Of a DNA stretch of 64,000 nt, positions 35,093-43,630 are shown piece by piece. The stretch is from contig VXNL01000001.1 in NCBI GenBank assembly GCA_009840635.1, positions 1-64,000 on the forward strand. Reading direction: 5' to 3'. The number at the start of each line of letters is the position of its first letter. Position 1 is the first letter of the stretch. The position numbers were made by a program, and so were the translations under genes. The notes under the pieces are model-generated. The model had not been told where the DNA came from and searched no databases. It saw only the letters and a program-made list of their open reading frames with translations. Origin of the DNA: Acidobacteriota bacterium (GTDB lineage: Bacteria > Acidobacteriota > Vicinamibacteria > Marinacidobacterales > Marinacidobacteraceae).

Positions 35093-35374
35093 TCGGACCC
35101 AGCGCCACGCCTCACGGAGTGGTCGCTCCGTACGTGACCGTGAAACCAAGCATAGCGAAGCGCTGGCGCCGTGGCGGAGGGTAGCCAAGCAACGACGGCA
35201 GGAATGTAGAGCACCTTTACACGTCTACCTCGCGCGCCACCCCCGGGACAACCGCCGCCGCGAACGGGAGAATTAGATACGAGATTAGCCCCGACTAGGG
35301 AGCATTCGTCTATTCGACCTGGCTCCGCCAAGGCCGATTTCCCGGTCCGCGCCGATCCATCGTCAGTGCCAGTC

Positions 35375-35974
35375 TCATTCTCTGACTCTGATCCAGTCGA
35401 GCACCGTAATGCGGAAGTTTCGGACGGCATCATCCCGATCCGTGCTTCGATACTGCCCGGGCTTATGGACTGCCGCCCAACCCCGCGGAAGGCGGATTTC
35501 CAAACCGCCTCCAAGAGGCACGCTTCCGGTAGTCACATCATCGATGACCGTCCCGCTCTCCCATACTTCACAATACCCACAAACGTCGGCCAGAGACCCA
35601 AGAAGCTCAGCAGCCAGATCTACGTCGAAGTCCATCAAGATATCGGTGGAACCCGAGGCCAACAGGTCGTAAACGATCAGGTCCTCCTGCAAGAAGCAGC
35701 CATCCTGACAGGCATCAAGTTCGTTAGCTCGGGACAGATCAAGAATCCTGTCCTGCACACTGATGGCAAGACTCCATTTCCCGTCCGCAATAAGGTTTTT
35801 GAGAGTGTCACATCTCTCTGCAAGATGTCTTGTAGGATAGGGGACCGTACAGATCGTATCTATCTTCTCGTCATATACGAAAGAGGGCTCTAACTTCCCG
35901 CCCTTAGCGTTGTTTGACTCTACTCCACACCCGCACAACAGGGCCAAGAGTGCGATTGCTAGTATTGACTTCAT
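35375..35974 (-). CDS. Hypothetical lipoprotein
   Basis: The 199-residue protein has a lipoprotein signal (ILAIALLALLCGC) and no family I recognise. The mature part carries many Cys (TICTVPYPTRHLAERC, DACQDGC, DVCGYC), suggesting disulfides in the periplasm. Codon use is less GC-biased than in the flanking chromosome. Its start lies three bases from the internal repeat copy of the candidate element, so that repeat occupies its leader. Confidence 0.55.
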   Translation of the reverse strand: MKSILAIALLALLCGCGVESNNAKGGKLEPSFVYDEKIDTICTVPYPTRHLAERCDTLKNLIADGKWSLAISVQDRILDLSRANELDACQDGCFLQEDLIVYDLLASGSTDILMDFDVDLAAELLGSLADVCGYCEVWESGTVIDDVTTGSVPLGGGLEIRLPRGWAAVHKPGQYRSTDRDDAVRNFRITVLDWIRVRE

Positions 35975-36070
35975 ACGGGAATTATACGAATTAGCCTAGC
36001 GGAGAGTCCCGCCTAGTCGGTGAACCCCGTAGAATGAAACACGATTTCACCGTAGTCAAGCGACACTCCC

Positions 36071-37108
36071 ATGTGTAGCGACAGTCAACACTATGTCAGA
36101 CGGTATCTCATGAAGGGGTTCTGTTACCAACTCAAGGATATTGATGGTGCCAAGAAGGACAAGACTTGGCTGTACGAGAGGGGCAAAGAACCCAACAACC
36201 GGGTAACAGCAACTATCGGAGAGGAAGACGGCTTCTACGGAGAGATAGACAGGACAGCTATCAAGACAATTGAAGGGAACGAGAGATTCTGGATTGATTT
36301 GCTACTGGAAAGGTGGGAGAAGTTACATCCTATCGATGTGGCTAAGAACGCGAATGTAAATCCCACACTTGGGATCATGAAAACCCTAGTCATCCCCAAC
36401 ATGATTAGGACGAAGACTTGGAGGGATGGATGGCTCAATATCTATTCCAGAGGCATCAACAAAGCGTGGAAAACAGTACTGCCTTCCAGTGATGCGTCTC
36501 TTATAGATTCGCTGTTTAACGACGACTACGCTGAGCACAGTTTTAGAGGCGGCTTGGTATCGGTAAGCGAAGGCCGAACTCCACACTGGCTGGATAGGCT
36601 TACCTTGAGTCTTGTTGATTATCCCGATAACTCCGTCATCCTTGGAGATTCTATTCTCTGGTTTCTCCAGTACGCGGAGTTGGACAACAAGAAATTTTGG
36701 ACACCAACCAGACTTCCATTCCCTTGGTGGAATGGCCGTCCGGTATCAGACTTTTGTTTGGCGTTTCCTCTGAGTCACAACACTGTTCTTTGGGGCGTAG
36801 ATAAAAACATAGGCCATGTGCCGCACATAGAATCAGTAGATGATGTGAACAAGTACAGCGCCCGAATGTCGAGAGAGTGGTTCATAGCCAGAGACGACTC
36901 ATTTCTACACCTGAGAGAGCATATAGGAGACAGACATTGGGAAGACGTTATGGAGGATATTTTGCCTAGAGTCTTTAGAGCAATAATGAAGCAACCCTCT
37001 TTTCAGCAAGACCTCATCAGAGGAGCGTCCGAAGCTAATCTCCCGTCACCAGACCCGCTCTTACAACTCATCAATGAGTCCGAAGACCCCAAATTCACCA
37101 CCAGTTGA
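36071..37108 (+). CDS. DUF4238-like protein
   Basis: The N-terminus (SQHYVRRYLMKGFC ... KTWLYERGK) resembles DUF4238, whose members start QHYVPRxxLxxF and are scattered in accessory regions with unknown function. The 345-residue protein is soluble, with a Trp-rich middle (RLPFPWWNGRPVSDFCLAFPLS). Its coding sequence is much A+T-richer than neighbours and it is flanked closely by the inverted repeats at 35977 and 37119, pointing to horizontal transfer as a unit. A defence or toxin role is only a guess from its setting. Confidence 0.55.
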   Translation: MCSDSQHYVRRYLMKGFCYQLKDIDGAKKDKTWLYERGKEPNNRVTATIGEEDGFYGEIDRTAIKTIEGNERFWIDLLLERWEKLHPIDVAKNANVNPTLGIMKTLVIPNMIRTKTWRDGWLNIYSRGINKAWKTVLPSSDASLIDSLFNDDYAEHSFRGGLVSVSEGRTPHWLDRLTLSLVDYPDNSVILGDSILWFLQYAELDNKKFWTPTRLPFPWWNGRPVSDFCLAFPLSHNTVLWGVDKNIGHVPHIESVDDVNKYSARMSREWFIARDDSFLHLREHIGDRHWEDVMEDILPRVFRAIMKQPSFQQDLIRGASEANLPSPDPLLQLINESEDPKFTTS

Positions 37109-37353
37109 GTGAGAACCGTCCGCTAGGCTAATCTCGTATGTAATTCCCGCGAAGTGGACGTACTGGACTTCCATAGCGATCTCGGCGCGTCACCCGGGCG
37201 GAAAGCGGAGCGGCGACCAGGAGCATTGCCCGAGGTGCGGGAGTCCTGGGCACACTGCGGAACCCCGTCGAACCCGCAGACTGCGGCCCTGCGGGCCGCA
37301 ATCGTCATGTTCTGGATGGTTCCTTGGAGTTCTGTTGTGGGCTCCTAACATCA

Positions 37354-37383
37354 TTGGATATCAATGGCTTAACGAGCTATACT
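37354..37383 (+). promoter_or_regulatory. Promoter upstream of the first integrase
   Basis: TTGGAT (37354-37359) and TATACT (37378-37383) are 18 bases apart, about 105 bases before the integrase ATG. The -10 lies in GCTATACTGTNCCCTCC, which recurs at 61867 before the second integrase, so the integrase leaders are homologous. Confidence 0.5.
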
Positions 37384-37488
37384 GTTCCCTCCGGTAGGGA
37401 ACACTACCCGCTCGTTCCCGCCGATTCTCTGATATCCACTTGGTACTCACAAGAACCCACAACGTCCTCCAGGAACACAAAGCACCTC

Positions 37489-38721
37489 ATGGAACGACCC
37501 TACCGGCTCTCCGCCCGCTTCGTCGCCACCATTGAGCAGCCCGGACGCTACGGCGACGGACGCGGCTCCGGTGGCCTCTCACTCCTCGTCAAGCATACGG
37601 CCCGCGGCCACCTCGCCAAATCCTGGGCGCAGCGCATCAACGTGGACGGACGCCAGCGCAACCTCGGACTCGGGTCCTGGCCCCACGTCAGCCTCGCCGA
37701 GGCCCGCGAGAAGTGCGCCCTGAACCTCGCCGCCCGGCGGCGCGGGGAACTGGTGACCGGCCGGAAGCGGACCGTCCCCACCTTCGAGCAAGCACTGGAG
37801 AAGGTCATCGCGGTGCACCGGGTGGGATGGAAAGACGGCGGCAGGCAGGAGGAACTGTGGCGGGCGAGCCTCCGGGACTATGCGATGCCCAAGCTCCGGG
37901 GGAGGCCGGTGGACCGGATCACCACGGCGGACGTGATGGGGATCCTGCTGCCGATCTGGAACGAGAAGCGGGTGACCGCCCGGCGCGTTCGGCACCGGAT
38001 CGGGGCGGTGATGCGGTGGGCGGTGGCCCAGGGCTACCGCGAGGACAACCCGGCCGGGGAGGCCATCGGCGCGGCCCTGCCGAAGAACGGCTTCCGGCCG
38101 CAGCACCACCGGGCGTTGCCGTATGCGGACGTAGGCGCGGCTATCGAGACGGTGCGGGGGTCGGGGGCCTATCCCGCGACCAAGCTGGCGTTCGAGTTCC
38201 TGGTGTTGACGGCGTGCCGTAGCGGGGAGGTGCGCGGCGCGCGGTGGCAGGAGATCGACCTTGAGGGACGGGAGTGGCGCATCCCCGCGGAGCGGATGAA
38301 GACGGGCCGGGAGCACCGGGTTCCGCTCTCCGCGGGAGCACTCGCGGTGCTCCTCGCGGCGCGTGGTCTGACGGACGGCTCGGGGCTCGTGTTCCCTTCG
38401 GCGAGGGGCGGTCCGCTCTCCGAGGTGGCGATGCCCACGATGGTCCGTCAACTGGGGATCGGTGCAGTGCCGCACGGGTTCCGATCGAGCTTCCGGGACT
38501 GGGCGGCGGAGTGCTCCGACGCGCCACGGGAGGTGTGCGAGTTGGCGCTCGCCCACATGAACACGAACAGCATCGAGGCGGCCTACCGACGCACTGACCT
38601 GTTCGAGCGGCGGCGGGGGCTCATGGAGCAATGGGCGGCGTTCTTGGCCGGGAGCGAGACGAGCGAGACAAGATCTTCGAAAGCGATGAGGCGGAGGGCG
38701 GCACGCCGACCAAACGACTAG
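37489..38721 (+). CDS. Tyrosine-type site-specific integrase (copy 1)
   Basis: A P4-type integrase of 410 residues. Residues 1-95 form the DUF4102-like arm-binding domain (GGLSLLVKHTARGHLAKSWA). The catalytic domain has Arg in LTACRSGEVRG, HxxR in VPHGFRSSFRDWAAE, His in LALAHMN and the nucleophile in IEAAYRRTDLFERR; all are intact. ATG 37489 gives a family-typical N-terminus. It sits near the left end of the REP-free accessory region and probably catalysed its insertion. No tRNA or clear attachment repeat is visible next to it. It is closely similar to the integrase at 61933. Confidence 0.9.
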   Translation: MERPYRLSARFVATIEQPGRYGDGRGSGGLSLLVKHTARGHLAKSWAQRINVDGRQRNLGLGSWPHVSLAEAREKCALNLAARRRGELVTGRKRTVPTFEQALEKVIAVHRVGWKDGGRQEELWRASLRDYAMPKLRGRPVDRITTADVMGILLPIWNEKRVTARRVRHRIGAVMRWAVAQGYREDNPAGEAIGAALPKNGFRPQHHRALPYADVGAAIETVRGSGAYPATKLAFEFLVLTACRSGEVRGARWQEIDLEGREWRIPAERMKTGREHRVPLSAGALAVLLAARGLTDGSGLVFPSARGGPLSEVAMPTMVRQLGIGAVPHGFRSSFRDWAAECSDAPREVCELALAHMNTNSIEAAYRRTDLFERRRGLMEQWAAFLAGSETSETRSSKAMRRRAARRPND

Positions 38722-38796
38722 GACGAGGAGTCAGAGCGCCCGAACGACCACGGAGCGCATACACTCCGCCGCTCCCCGAGGGAAAGGAAAGACGCG

Positions 38797-39030
38797 ATGT
38801 CTCTTGCCGGTATCGAACGACGGATCGTCCAGCTAGCCGAAGAACACTTGGGCCTTGAGGAGGTCGATCTCGACGATGACCTGGTGGGGGACCTCGGTGT
38901 GTCGCCGAGAGCTCTGGCGGAATTCCTACGAGAGGTCTGTCAGGAGTACGAGATTTCGATGGAGCCGGGAGAGTATTCGGGGCTGGACACACTGCGAGGG
39001 ATTGCGCCGATGGTGGGTAGCCGCGTGTGA
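38797..39030 (+). CDS. Small acyl-carrier-protein-like protein
   Basis: The 77-residue sequence follows the ACP pattern: ERRIVQLAEEHLGLEEVDLDDDLVGDLG then ALAEFLREVCQEYEI. The site that normally reads DSL, with phosphopantetheine on Ser, is GVSPRAL here, so the usual Asp-Ser pair is lost and carrier function is doubtful. DUF1493-type ACP-like proteins are a possible match. ATG 38797 has a purine-rich site (GGAAAGGAAAG). It follows the integrase by 75 bases with no biosynthetic gene nearby. Confidence 0.5.
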   Translation: MSLAGIERRIVQLAEEHLGLEEVDLDDDLVGDLGVSPRALAEFLREVCQEYEISMEPGEYSGLDTLRGIAPMVGSRV

Positions 39031-39376
39031 CGAGTGGGCCTTGCGAGACCCACCCTGCCAGTGATTCAATCTCCCGTCGTGGTCCCGGTGGGCCTCGAAA
39101 CCCACAGTTGCCCCGATCCCGGAGTGGCTGAACAGGGCCGTGTGCTCTTGGGACTGGCAACGGGACCACACCTCTCAGAGGTGGCTCCTACCGTGCCACT
39201 ACACGAGTAAGTTCGTCAAGGGGTTATAACCACCTAAGTTGTGGCCTCTCCCGGAGCGCGGAGAGGACCTGTTTAGGACTCGATGCCGTTCCCCACACGC
39301 CGATCTCATCGGCATCCTTGGGATCGAAGTGGGCACCGAACACCCACCGTGATCTGGATAGAGGAAAGTGAACGCA
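39031..39376. other. Gene-free stretch with short hairpins
   Basis: No convincing reading frame or RNA gene was seen. Short inverted repeats occur (for example GATGCCG ... CGGCATC near 39281-39316, and CCTCTCAGAGG near 39172), but none is followed by a T run. Confidence 0.4.
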
Positions 39377-39634
39377 ATGACAGCCAGCTCTGAGGTATCT
39401 GCAAAAGACCTCGCCCGGCGGGGCATGGGGTACATGGAGGAGGCTGTCCTGCAGGTGCTACGCGAGGCGGAATACCCACTCCAGCCCGCTGAGATTGCTT
39501 GGGAGGCGGGACTGTTCGGGACTCCAGCGGGGCATGAGTTCAACTATCTCACCCAAGGGGTCCTCGACAAACTGGAGAACGACGGGCGCGTTCGATCACG
39601 AGGCAATCCCCGCCGCTGGGAAATCGTGCCGTAG
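39377..39634 (+). CDS. Small winged-helix-like protein
   Basis: The 85-residue protein (from ATG 39377) has a helical N-terminal half (VLQVLREAEYPLQPAEIAWEAG) and a likely wing at its end (LENDGRVRSRGNPRRWEIVP), a compact DNA-binding fold common in restriction and mobile-element cargo. GAGGAAAG nine bases upstream supports the ATG over the in-frame GTG at 39368. Target unknown. Confidence 0.5.
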   Translation: MTASSEVSAKDLARRGMGYMEEAVLQVLREAEYPLQPAEIAWEAGLFGTPAGHEFNYLTQGVLDKLENDGRVRSRGNPRRWEIVP

Positions 39635-39687
39635 GTGACCGCTGAGGGCACCTTTGCCGGGAGCCGGTGGTGACCGGGACTGCCGGC

Positions 39688-39840
39688 GCTCATGAGCAGT
39701 GGGCCGCGTTACTGGCCGGGCGGCGAGAGCGGAGGTCGCCCTACATCGTCGCCGGTTTCGCGGCAACGTTCGGGGGGCCTCCGCAGAGAGCCCCGGAATG
39801 GCCACCAGAGCGCCAGAGCCAGCTGGCTACCTCACAGTAG
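39688..39840 (+). pseudogene. 3'-end remnant of a third integrase
   Basis: The frame reads HEQWAALLAGRRERR, matching the C-terminal MEQWAAFLAG / MEQWAVFLDG of the two intact integrases, and the DNA CATGAGCAGTGGGCCGCG parallels them. Nothing upstream of it resembles the rest of an integrase, so this is a decayed or deleted copy. Confidence 0.5.
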
Positions 39841-39979
39841 GCCAGCCTACTCAGTGCGTCCACACTGTGCTCTGGCGAGGAGGTGCTGTTCTCGCCTTCG
39901 AACCCCGGCTTCTCGCGCCGCTGCCATCGCAGCGGACGGACGGGGGGCGCAGCCCCCCGACCCCCCGGCCGGTGCGATC

Positions 39980-40117
39980 ATGGTTGAGCCCCGCTCCGTG
40001 GAGGTCCACCTCCGCGTGTCGCCGGTCGAACGCCGGCAGATCGAGGAGGCCCGAGCGAGCGGATCCCGGCGGCTGCGCCGCCCAGGCCGAACTCGGGATC
40101 ATCGTCCCAGCCGCTGA
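39980..40117 (+). pseudogene. Possible truncated mobC-like N-terminus
   Basis: The frame starts RSVEVHLRVSPVERRQIEEA, like the ribbon-helix-helix start of MobC-type accessory proteins, then breaks into basic low-complexity sequence after about 28 residues. The hairpin GGGGGGCGCAGCCCCCC (about 39943-39959) stands just upstream. It is probably a frameshifted mobilization-gene relic. Confidence 0.35.
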
Positions 40118-40155
40118 TCCTCTAAACTGGTCTACGAAGTCCAGTCCGCAGCAGA

Positions 40156-40404
40156 ATGTCCGATCCCATAGACGGCGCCGAGAAGATTCCCATGCCTCAG
40201 TTCGCGATCTCCGAGCTTCGCGATCTCGCAGTTTCTTCCGAAACCATCATTGGCGAAAACGTGCCGCCGCGGGTAGAGATCGCGATCAGAGGAACGGATT
40301 GCATCTTCCGCGTGTGCGTCACGCCCGAAGATGTGCCGAAACTCGAGGTCGCAGTCCGGAAGGTGCGTTCTGCACTTTCAGACTTCTTGGAGATGCCGTT
40401 CTAA
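40156..40404 (+). CDS. Small hypothetical protein
   Basis: An 82-residue acidic protein with predicted alpha/beta content (QFAISELRDLAVSSETII, VEIAIRGTDCIFRVCV). Family not recognised. No close operon partner: the previous frame is a remnant and the next gene starts about 240 bases on. The intervening 40405-40640 shows no convincing gene. Confidence 0.4.
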   Translation: MSDPIDGAEKIPMPQFAISELRDLAVSSETIIGENVPPRVEIAIRGTDCIFRVCVTPEDVPKLEVAVRKVRSALSDFLEMPF

Positions 40405-40640
40405 GGGCACTGTCCCCAATAGCGGTACTCGGTCCGGATCCCGGTCTTCCAAGACCCGTCGAGCCCCTGCGGACCGCCCGACGCACCGTCGTTTGCAATC
40501 CTACAATCTTCCGATTGACCCAGGGCATGGCGCGCGTTTCGCCGCCCGACACGGGCGCTGGACAGATCCGGCCCGGCCAGAGCGGGACGTTACAGGTCAA
40601 GATCGCAGTCTCGCATTGACCGCGCCCGCGGAGAAACTGT

Positions 40641-41552
40641 ATGTTGCGGAACATGGAGAAGAAGCGCCGCGTAATCCACTGTGACCGCAAGACTGCACCA
40701 GATCTCGCCGGAGCCACGCTACAGGAAGCCCTGAGTGAATCCCTAAAGCTTCGCCCGACCATTGAGGACACCCGCATGGACCTGCAGGATGGAGTGGCCG
40801 AGATTCGCCATCGCCGGCATTCGGCGGACGGGCTCTATCTGGACATCGCGAAGTGGACACCACGGGAATCCGTGTCTACGGTCCCACATCCCGTCCCGCC
40901 TCCGTCAGACGCGGATTTGGCCTCGGAGCCCCCTGGGAGCACCTGGGACTACCTTGACGGGGCAGGCATGGTGCTGATCTCCGGCGATCACTGCTTGGTC
41001 ATGCCGAGCGGCCTTCCACACCCGACGATCATCCGTTATCTCTCCGGCCTCTTGGATATCTCACTCCAGGTGACTCCGCTAACGGACTCGGACACTGCGA
41101 CGGCGTTGCACGAGCAGGGCGTCAAGCGAATCCGCCTCAACCTCGGGCAGTACGCAGAGACATCTCGGGAGCTCGAGCACCGCCGCCCCAGAACCATCGT
41201 TCAACGTCTCACGTCCGACATGTGGGAGGCCCTCATCACGAACGAGGCGACCCGTCAGGAAATAGCGGAGGCCGCAAACGTAAGCGCTCGGCTGATGATC
41301 TCCATTGATGGCCGGCGGCGGGGTCTGACCCACGAAACGCTCCGACCGCTCGTCACAGACGTCATCGAGGAGGATCACGAGGACATCGAGATTGAGACGG
41401 GGACGGGGCAGCGCATTCGCCTCGGCAAACTGGTCCTCAAGAAACCGGTGCTCGTTGTTGCTGACGGCAAGACGGTGCACTACAACGATGCGTGGGAGAG
41501 TATGAGAGAATTCTTGGGGGAACTCCGGACGCGGGGTGCCCTAGAAGAGTGA
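40641..41552 (+). CDS. Hypothetical protein, first gene of an unrecognised two-gene operon
   Basis: This 303-residue soluble protein belongs to no family I can name with confidence. It starts MEKKRRVIHCDRKTA, with an N-terminal domain of about 95 residues, a Pro-rich junction (PHPVPPPSDADLASEPP), and a C-terminal domain containing QGVKRIRLNLGQYAETSREL. GGAG is well placed before ATG 40641. The following membrane-protein gene begins four bases after its stop. A soluble protein plus small membrane protein on an island next to restriction genes fits a defence or toxin design, but that is inference. Confidence 0.6.
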   Translation: MLRNMEKKRRVIHCDRKTAPDLAGATLQEALSESLKLRPTIEDTRMDLQDGVAEIRHRRHSADGLYLDIAKWTPRESVSTVPHPVPPPSDADLASEPPGSTWDYLDGAGMVLISGDHCLVMPSGLPHPTIIRYLSGLLDISLQVTPLTDSDTATALHEQGVKRIRLNLGQYAETSRELEHRRPRTIVQRLTSDMWEALITNEATRQEIAEAANVSARLMISIDGRRRGLTHETLRPLVTDVIEEDHEDIEIETGTGQRIRLGKLVLKKPVLVVADGKTVHYNDAWESMREFLGELRTRGALEE

Positions 41553-41556
41553 GTCC

Positions 41557-42042
41557 ATGAGCTTGGCGCACGGACGTCTCGCTCTCATCGCCTCCGGCCT
41601 AGTCGTGGGCCTCGCCGTTTTGTTCTACGGGCACGACCTAACGGACGGCAACGCGGCGGCCCTCCGTCTCCAGGTGATGATTTTCTCGATTCTCACGGGT
41701 TTCCTGGCCGGGGCGATCGCACTGATGGGCGATCCGAAGCTCCTGTATTCGGGGGGGTGGCGCGTGGCCAGTGCTCACCGCCGCGCGATCGGGCAGGCAC
41801 TCCACAGGTACCTCCTGCTCTTCTACGCCTACCTACTGGTACTCCTTTTCAGCCTCGCGGCCGAACTGTGCCGGGGCCTGACCTCGGAGGTGCCGCTCCT
41901 CCTTTGGGTTGAGCGTACGAGCTTCAGTCTCGGAATTGCGGCTCTCTGGTGTTCGGCCGGGCTCCCCACGAGGCTCCTCCGAGTTCAAATGGATGCCTTG
42001 GACGACGCTGTGCAGCGACGAAAAGAGAGCGAAACGGGGTAA
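41557..42042 (+). CDS. Four-helix membrane protein, second gene of the operon
   Basis: The 161-residue protein has four predicted membrane segments (ALIASGLVVGLAVLFYG, LQVMIFSILTGFLAGAIALM, YLLLFYAYLLVLLFSLAAEL, and TSFSLGIAALWCSAGL) with a charged C-terminal tail. It lacks any enzymatic motif. Tight coupling with the preceding gene implies a joint function, for example a membrane effector with a cytoplasmic controller. The unassigned stretch 42043-42300 follows. Confidence 0.6.
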   Translation: MSLAHGRLALIASGLVVGLAVLFYGHDLTDGNAAALRLQVMIFSILTGFLAGAIALMGDPKLLYSGGWRVASAHRRAIGQALHRYLLLFYAYLLVLLFSLAAELCRGLTSEVPLLLWVERTSFSLGIAALWCSAGLPTRLLRVQMDALDDAVQRRKESETG

Positions 42043-42300
42043 CGGTGTCTTCGGCGCCGAGCCCCGGCAGCGGTCCGGGACCCCGGTAAGGGGCGAGTTG
42101 CAGCGAGGAAGCCGACCACCAACCCAGCAAGGAACTAGGCCCCGTTCACTCGTCCGCGCGGCCGGGTCCGCGGAACCAACACGTATTGCTCGGGCGGAAC
42201 GTCTGAGTGGAACTCCGGGAGGCCTGCCCGACGGGCCTCTTACTGGGCTCGCGGGCTCGGACAGCATCAGTAACGGTCCGGGAGTAGAGGAGGCCGACCG

Positions 42301-43251
42301 TTGACGACAGCCTTCGAGCCACGGATAGCCGGCCCGTGGCCCATGCCCCACCTCGAACACCGCACGACTGCCGTGGAGGCCTGCGGATGGTCGCCCGACG
42401 ACGCCCACTGGCTCGCCCTCGTCTGCCTCCACGCCGGGGTCTTCACCCGCCGCCAGTACCAGGACTGGCATCACCGGGACAAGTACGCCGCCAGGCGCTT
42501 CGTGCAGCGCCTCACCGCCGCCGGCGTCGCCCGGGAACATCCTCTCCCGGAGCGGCGTACCCCGCAGCGCTTCTGCCACGTCTTCGGGCGAACCCTCTAC
42601 CGCGCCCTCGGCATCGAGCACGCCCACCAGCGCCGCCTCGGATCCCCGGCCCTCCTCTGGCGCCGCCTCCTCACCCTCGACTGCCTGCTCGCCCATCCCG
42701 ACGCGAACTGGCTCGCCACGGGTGAGGAGAAGCTGCTGTTCTTCCTCAAGCGCGGATACGACGAGGAGGATCTGCCGCAGCGCCGCCTCGGGAACCGCGC
42801 CCTGGATCACGTCTCCCTCAGCCCCATCGCGGTCGACGAGCGCCGGGTGAGTTTCGTCTTCCCGGACCCGGGCCACGGAACCACCCGGGCGCTCTACTAC
42901 TGGGCTTCCGACCACCTGTTCCTCTGGGAGGCGCTGCGCCTCGATGGCGTCGAGGTCGAAGTGATCGTGGCCGTCCGCGACGACCGGGCCGAGAACGTCT
43001 ACAGGCTGACCCTGTCTGGCTGGACTCCGGCCGGCGCCGGCCTGAACGAGGACGAACGCTCGTTCCTGGAGGCGATCCAGGCAGCGCGGCGGCATCCGGA
43101 CCCGGAAGAGATCGGGAGATGGCTCGGCTGGGTGGAGGCGGACGACATCGAGACGCGGCTTCGCCCCCGGCTCCATCGGCCCCCGGCCCGGATTGACCGC
43201 TACACGGTCCACTTCGCTGAGCGCCTGGACGACTCCGACCTCGGTCTCTGA
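42301..43251 (+). CDS. Hypothetical protein with winged-helix-like N-terminus
   Basis: The 316-residue protein starts at TTG 42301. Residues about 35-100 (WLALVCLHAGVFTRRQYQDW ... RRFVQRLTAAGVAREHPL) look like a winged helix, reminiscent of replication-relaxation-type proteins of plasmids and conjugative elements. The C-terminal half is unassigned. Codon use matches the GC-rich background. Its location before a mobilization-type repeat favours a mobile-element role; identity is tentative. Confidence 0.45.
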   Translation: MTTAFEPRIAGPWPMPHLEHRTTAVEACGWSPDDAHWLALVCLHAGVFTRRQYQDWHHRDKYAARRFVQRLTAAGVAREHPLPERRTPQRFCHVFGRTLYRALGIEHAHQRRLGSPALLWRRLLTLDCLLAHPDANWLATGEEKLLFFLKRGYDEEDLPQRRLGNRALDHVSLSPIAVDERRVSFVFPDPGHGTTRALYYWASDHLFLWEALRLDGVEVEVIVAVRDDRAENVYRLTLSGWTPAGAGLNEDERSFLEAIQAARRHPDPEEIGRWLGWVEADDIETRLRPRLHRPPARIDRYTVHFAERLDDSDLGL

Positions 43252-43399
43252 GGTCTCGACCTCGCTTAGGCCGCTCTTCGGACGCAACTAAGCCGACCCC
43301 CCCTTTTGCCACTGCTTGTGCCAGTACCGTGAGCGCGATTCCCGTTGTCCCCCTTGGGAATCTGCCCTGCTGACCCCGGAATTCGGGGTCATAGGGAGC

Positions 43400-43545
43400 G
43401 GGGCTGGGAGCGACCCCCCCTTTCGTGTCGAAAAACTGCCCCGGGAGGAGAGTGCTTCTCCCACTCTTCCCTCCGTTGCCGGGGGTCGCTCCCAGCCCGC
43501 GCCTGCGGCGCGAGTGATCCCTGCGGGAAGGCCATTCCGGGCTGA
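43400..43545. repeat. Inverted-repeat element, copy 1
   Basis: An 18-base arm (GGGCTGGGAGCGACCCCC, 43401-43418) and its exact reverse complement (43481-43498) enclose about 62 bases. A tail follows: GC-rich hairpin, then GAGTGATCCCTGCGGGAAGG, then TTCCGGG. The tail points right, toward the restriction operon. The interior differs from the other two copies. Confidence 0.8.
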
Positions 43546-43630
43546 GGACATCCGCGCTCCGAAGGTTGTGACGGTGGCAGACCTGTTGCTTCGTACGAGA
43601 GTGGCCCCGAGGATGGCACGCCCCAACGAA

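Larger units (their letters stand above)
35266..37148. mobile_element. Candidate inverted-repeat-bounded element carrying two genes
   Basis: A motif with TACGA and TTAGCC blocks occurs at 35266-35290 and 35977-36003 in forward orientation and at 37119-37148 in reverse. The last two match as an inverted repeat over about 27 bases with three bases of insertions; the outer pair share GATACGAGATTAGCC-type sequence. The pentamer GCGAA stands outside both outer copies (35260-35264 and 37149-37153), a possible target duplication. The enclosed DNA is visibly A+T-richer than its surroundings. No transposase is present. Confidence 0.5.

Noticed and set aside
37109..37488. tRNA gene or attachment site next to the first integrase
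   Set aside because: No cloverleaf or T-loop sequence could be found here or beside the second integrase; only a GCGGCCCTGCGGGCCGC palindrome stands out.
39943..39959. GGGGGGCGCAGCCCCCC hairpin as an intrinsic terminator
   Set aside because: No T run follows on either strand; it may instead belong to the mobilization relic.
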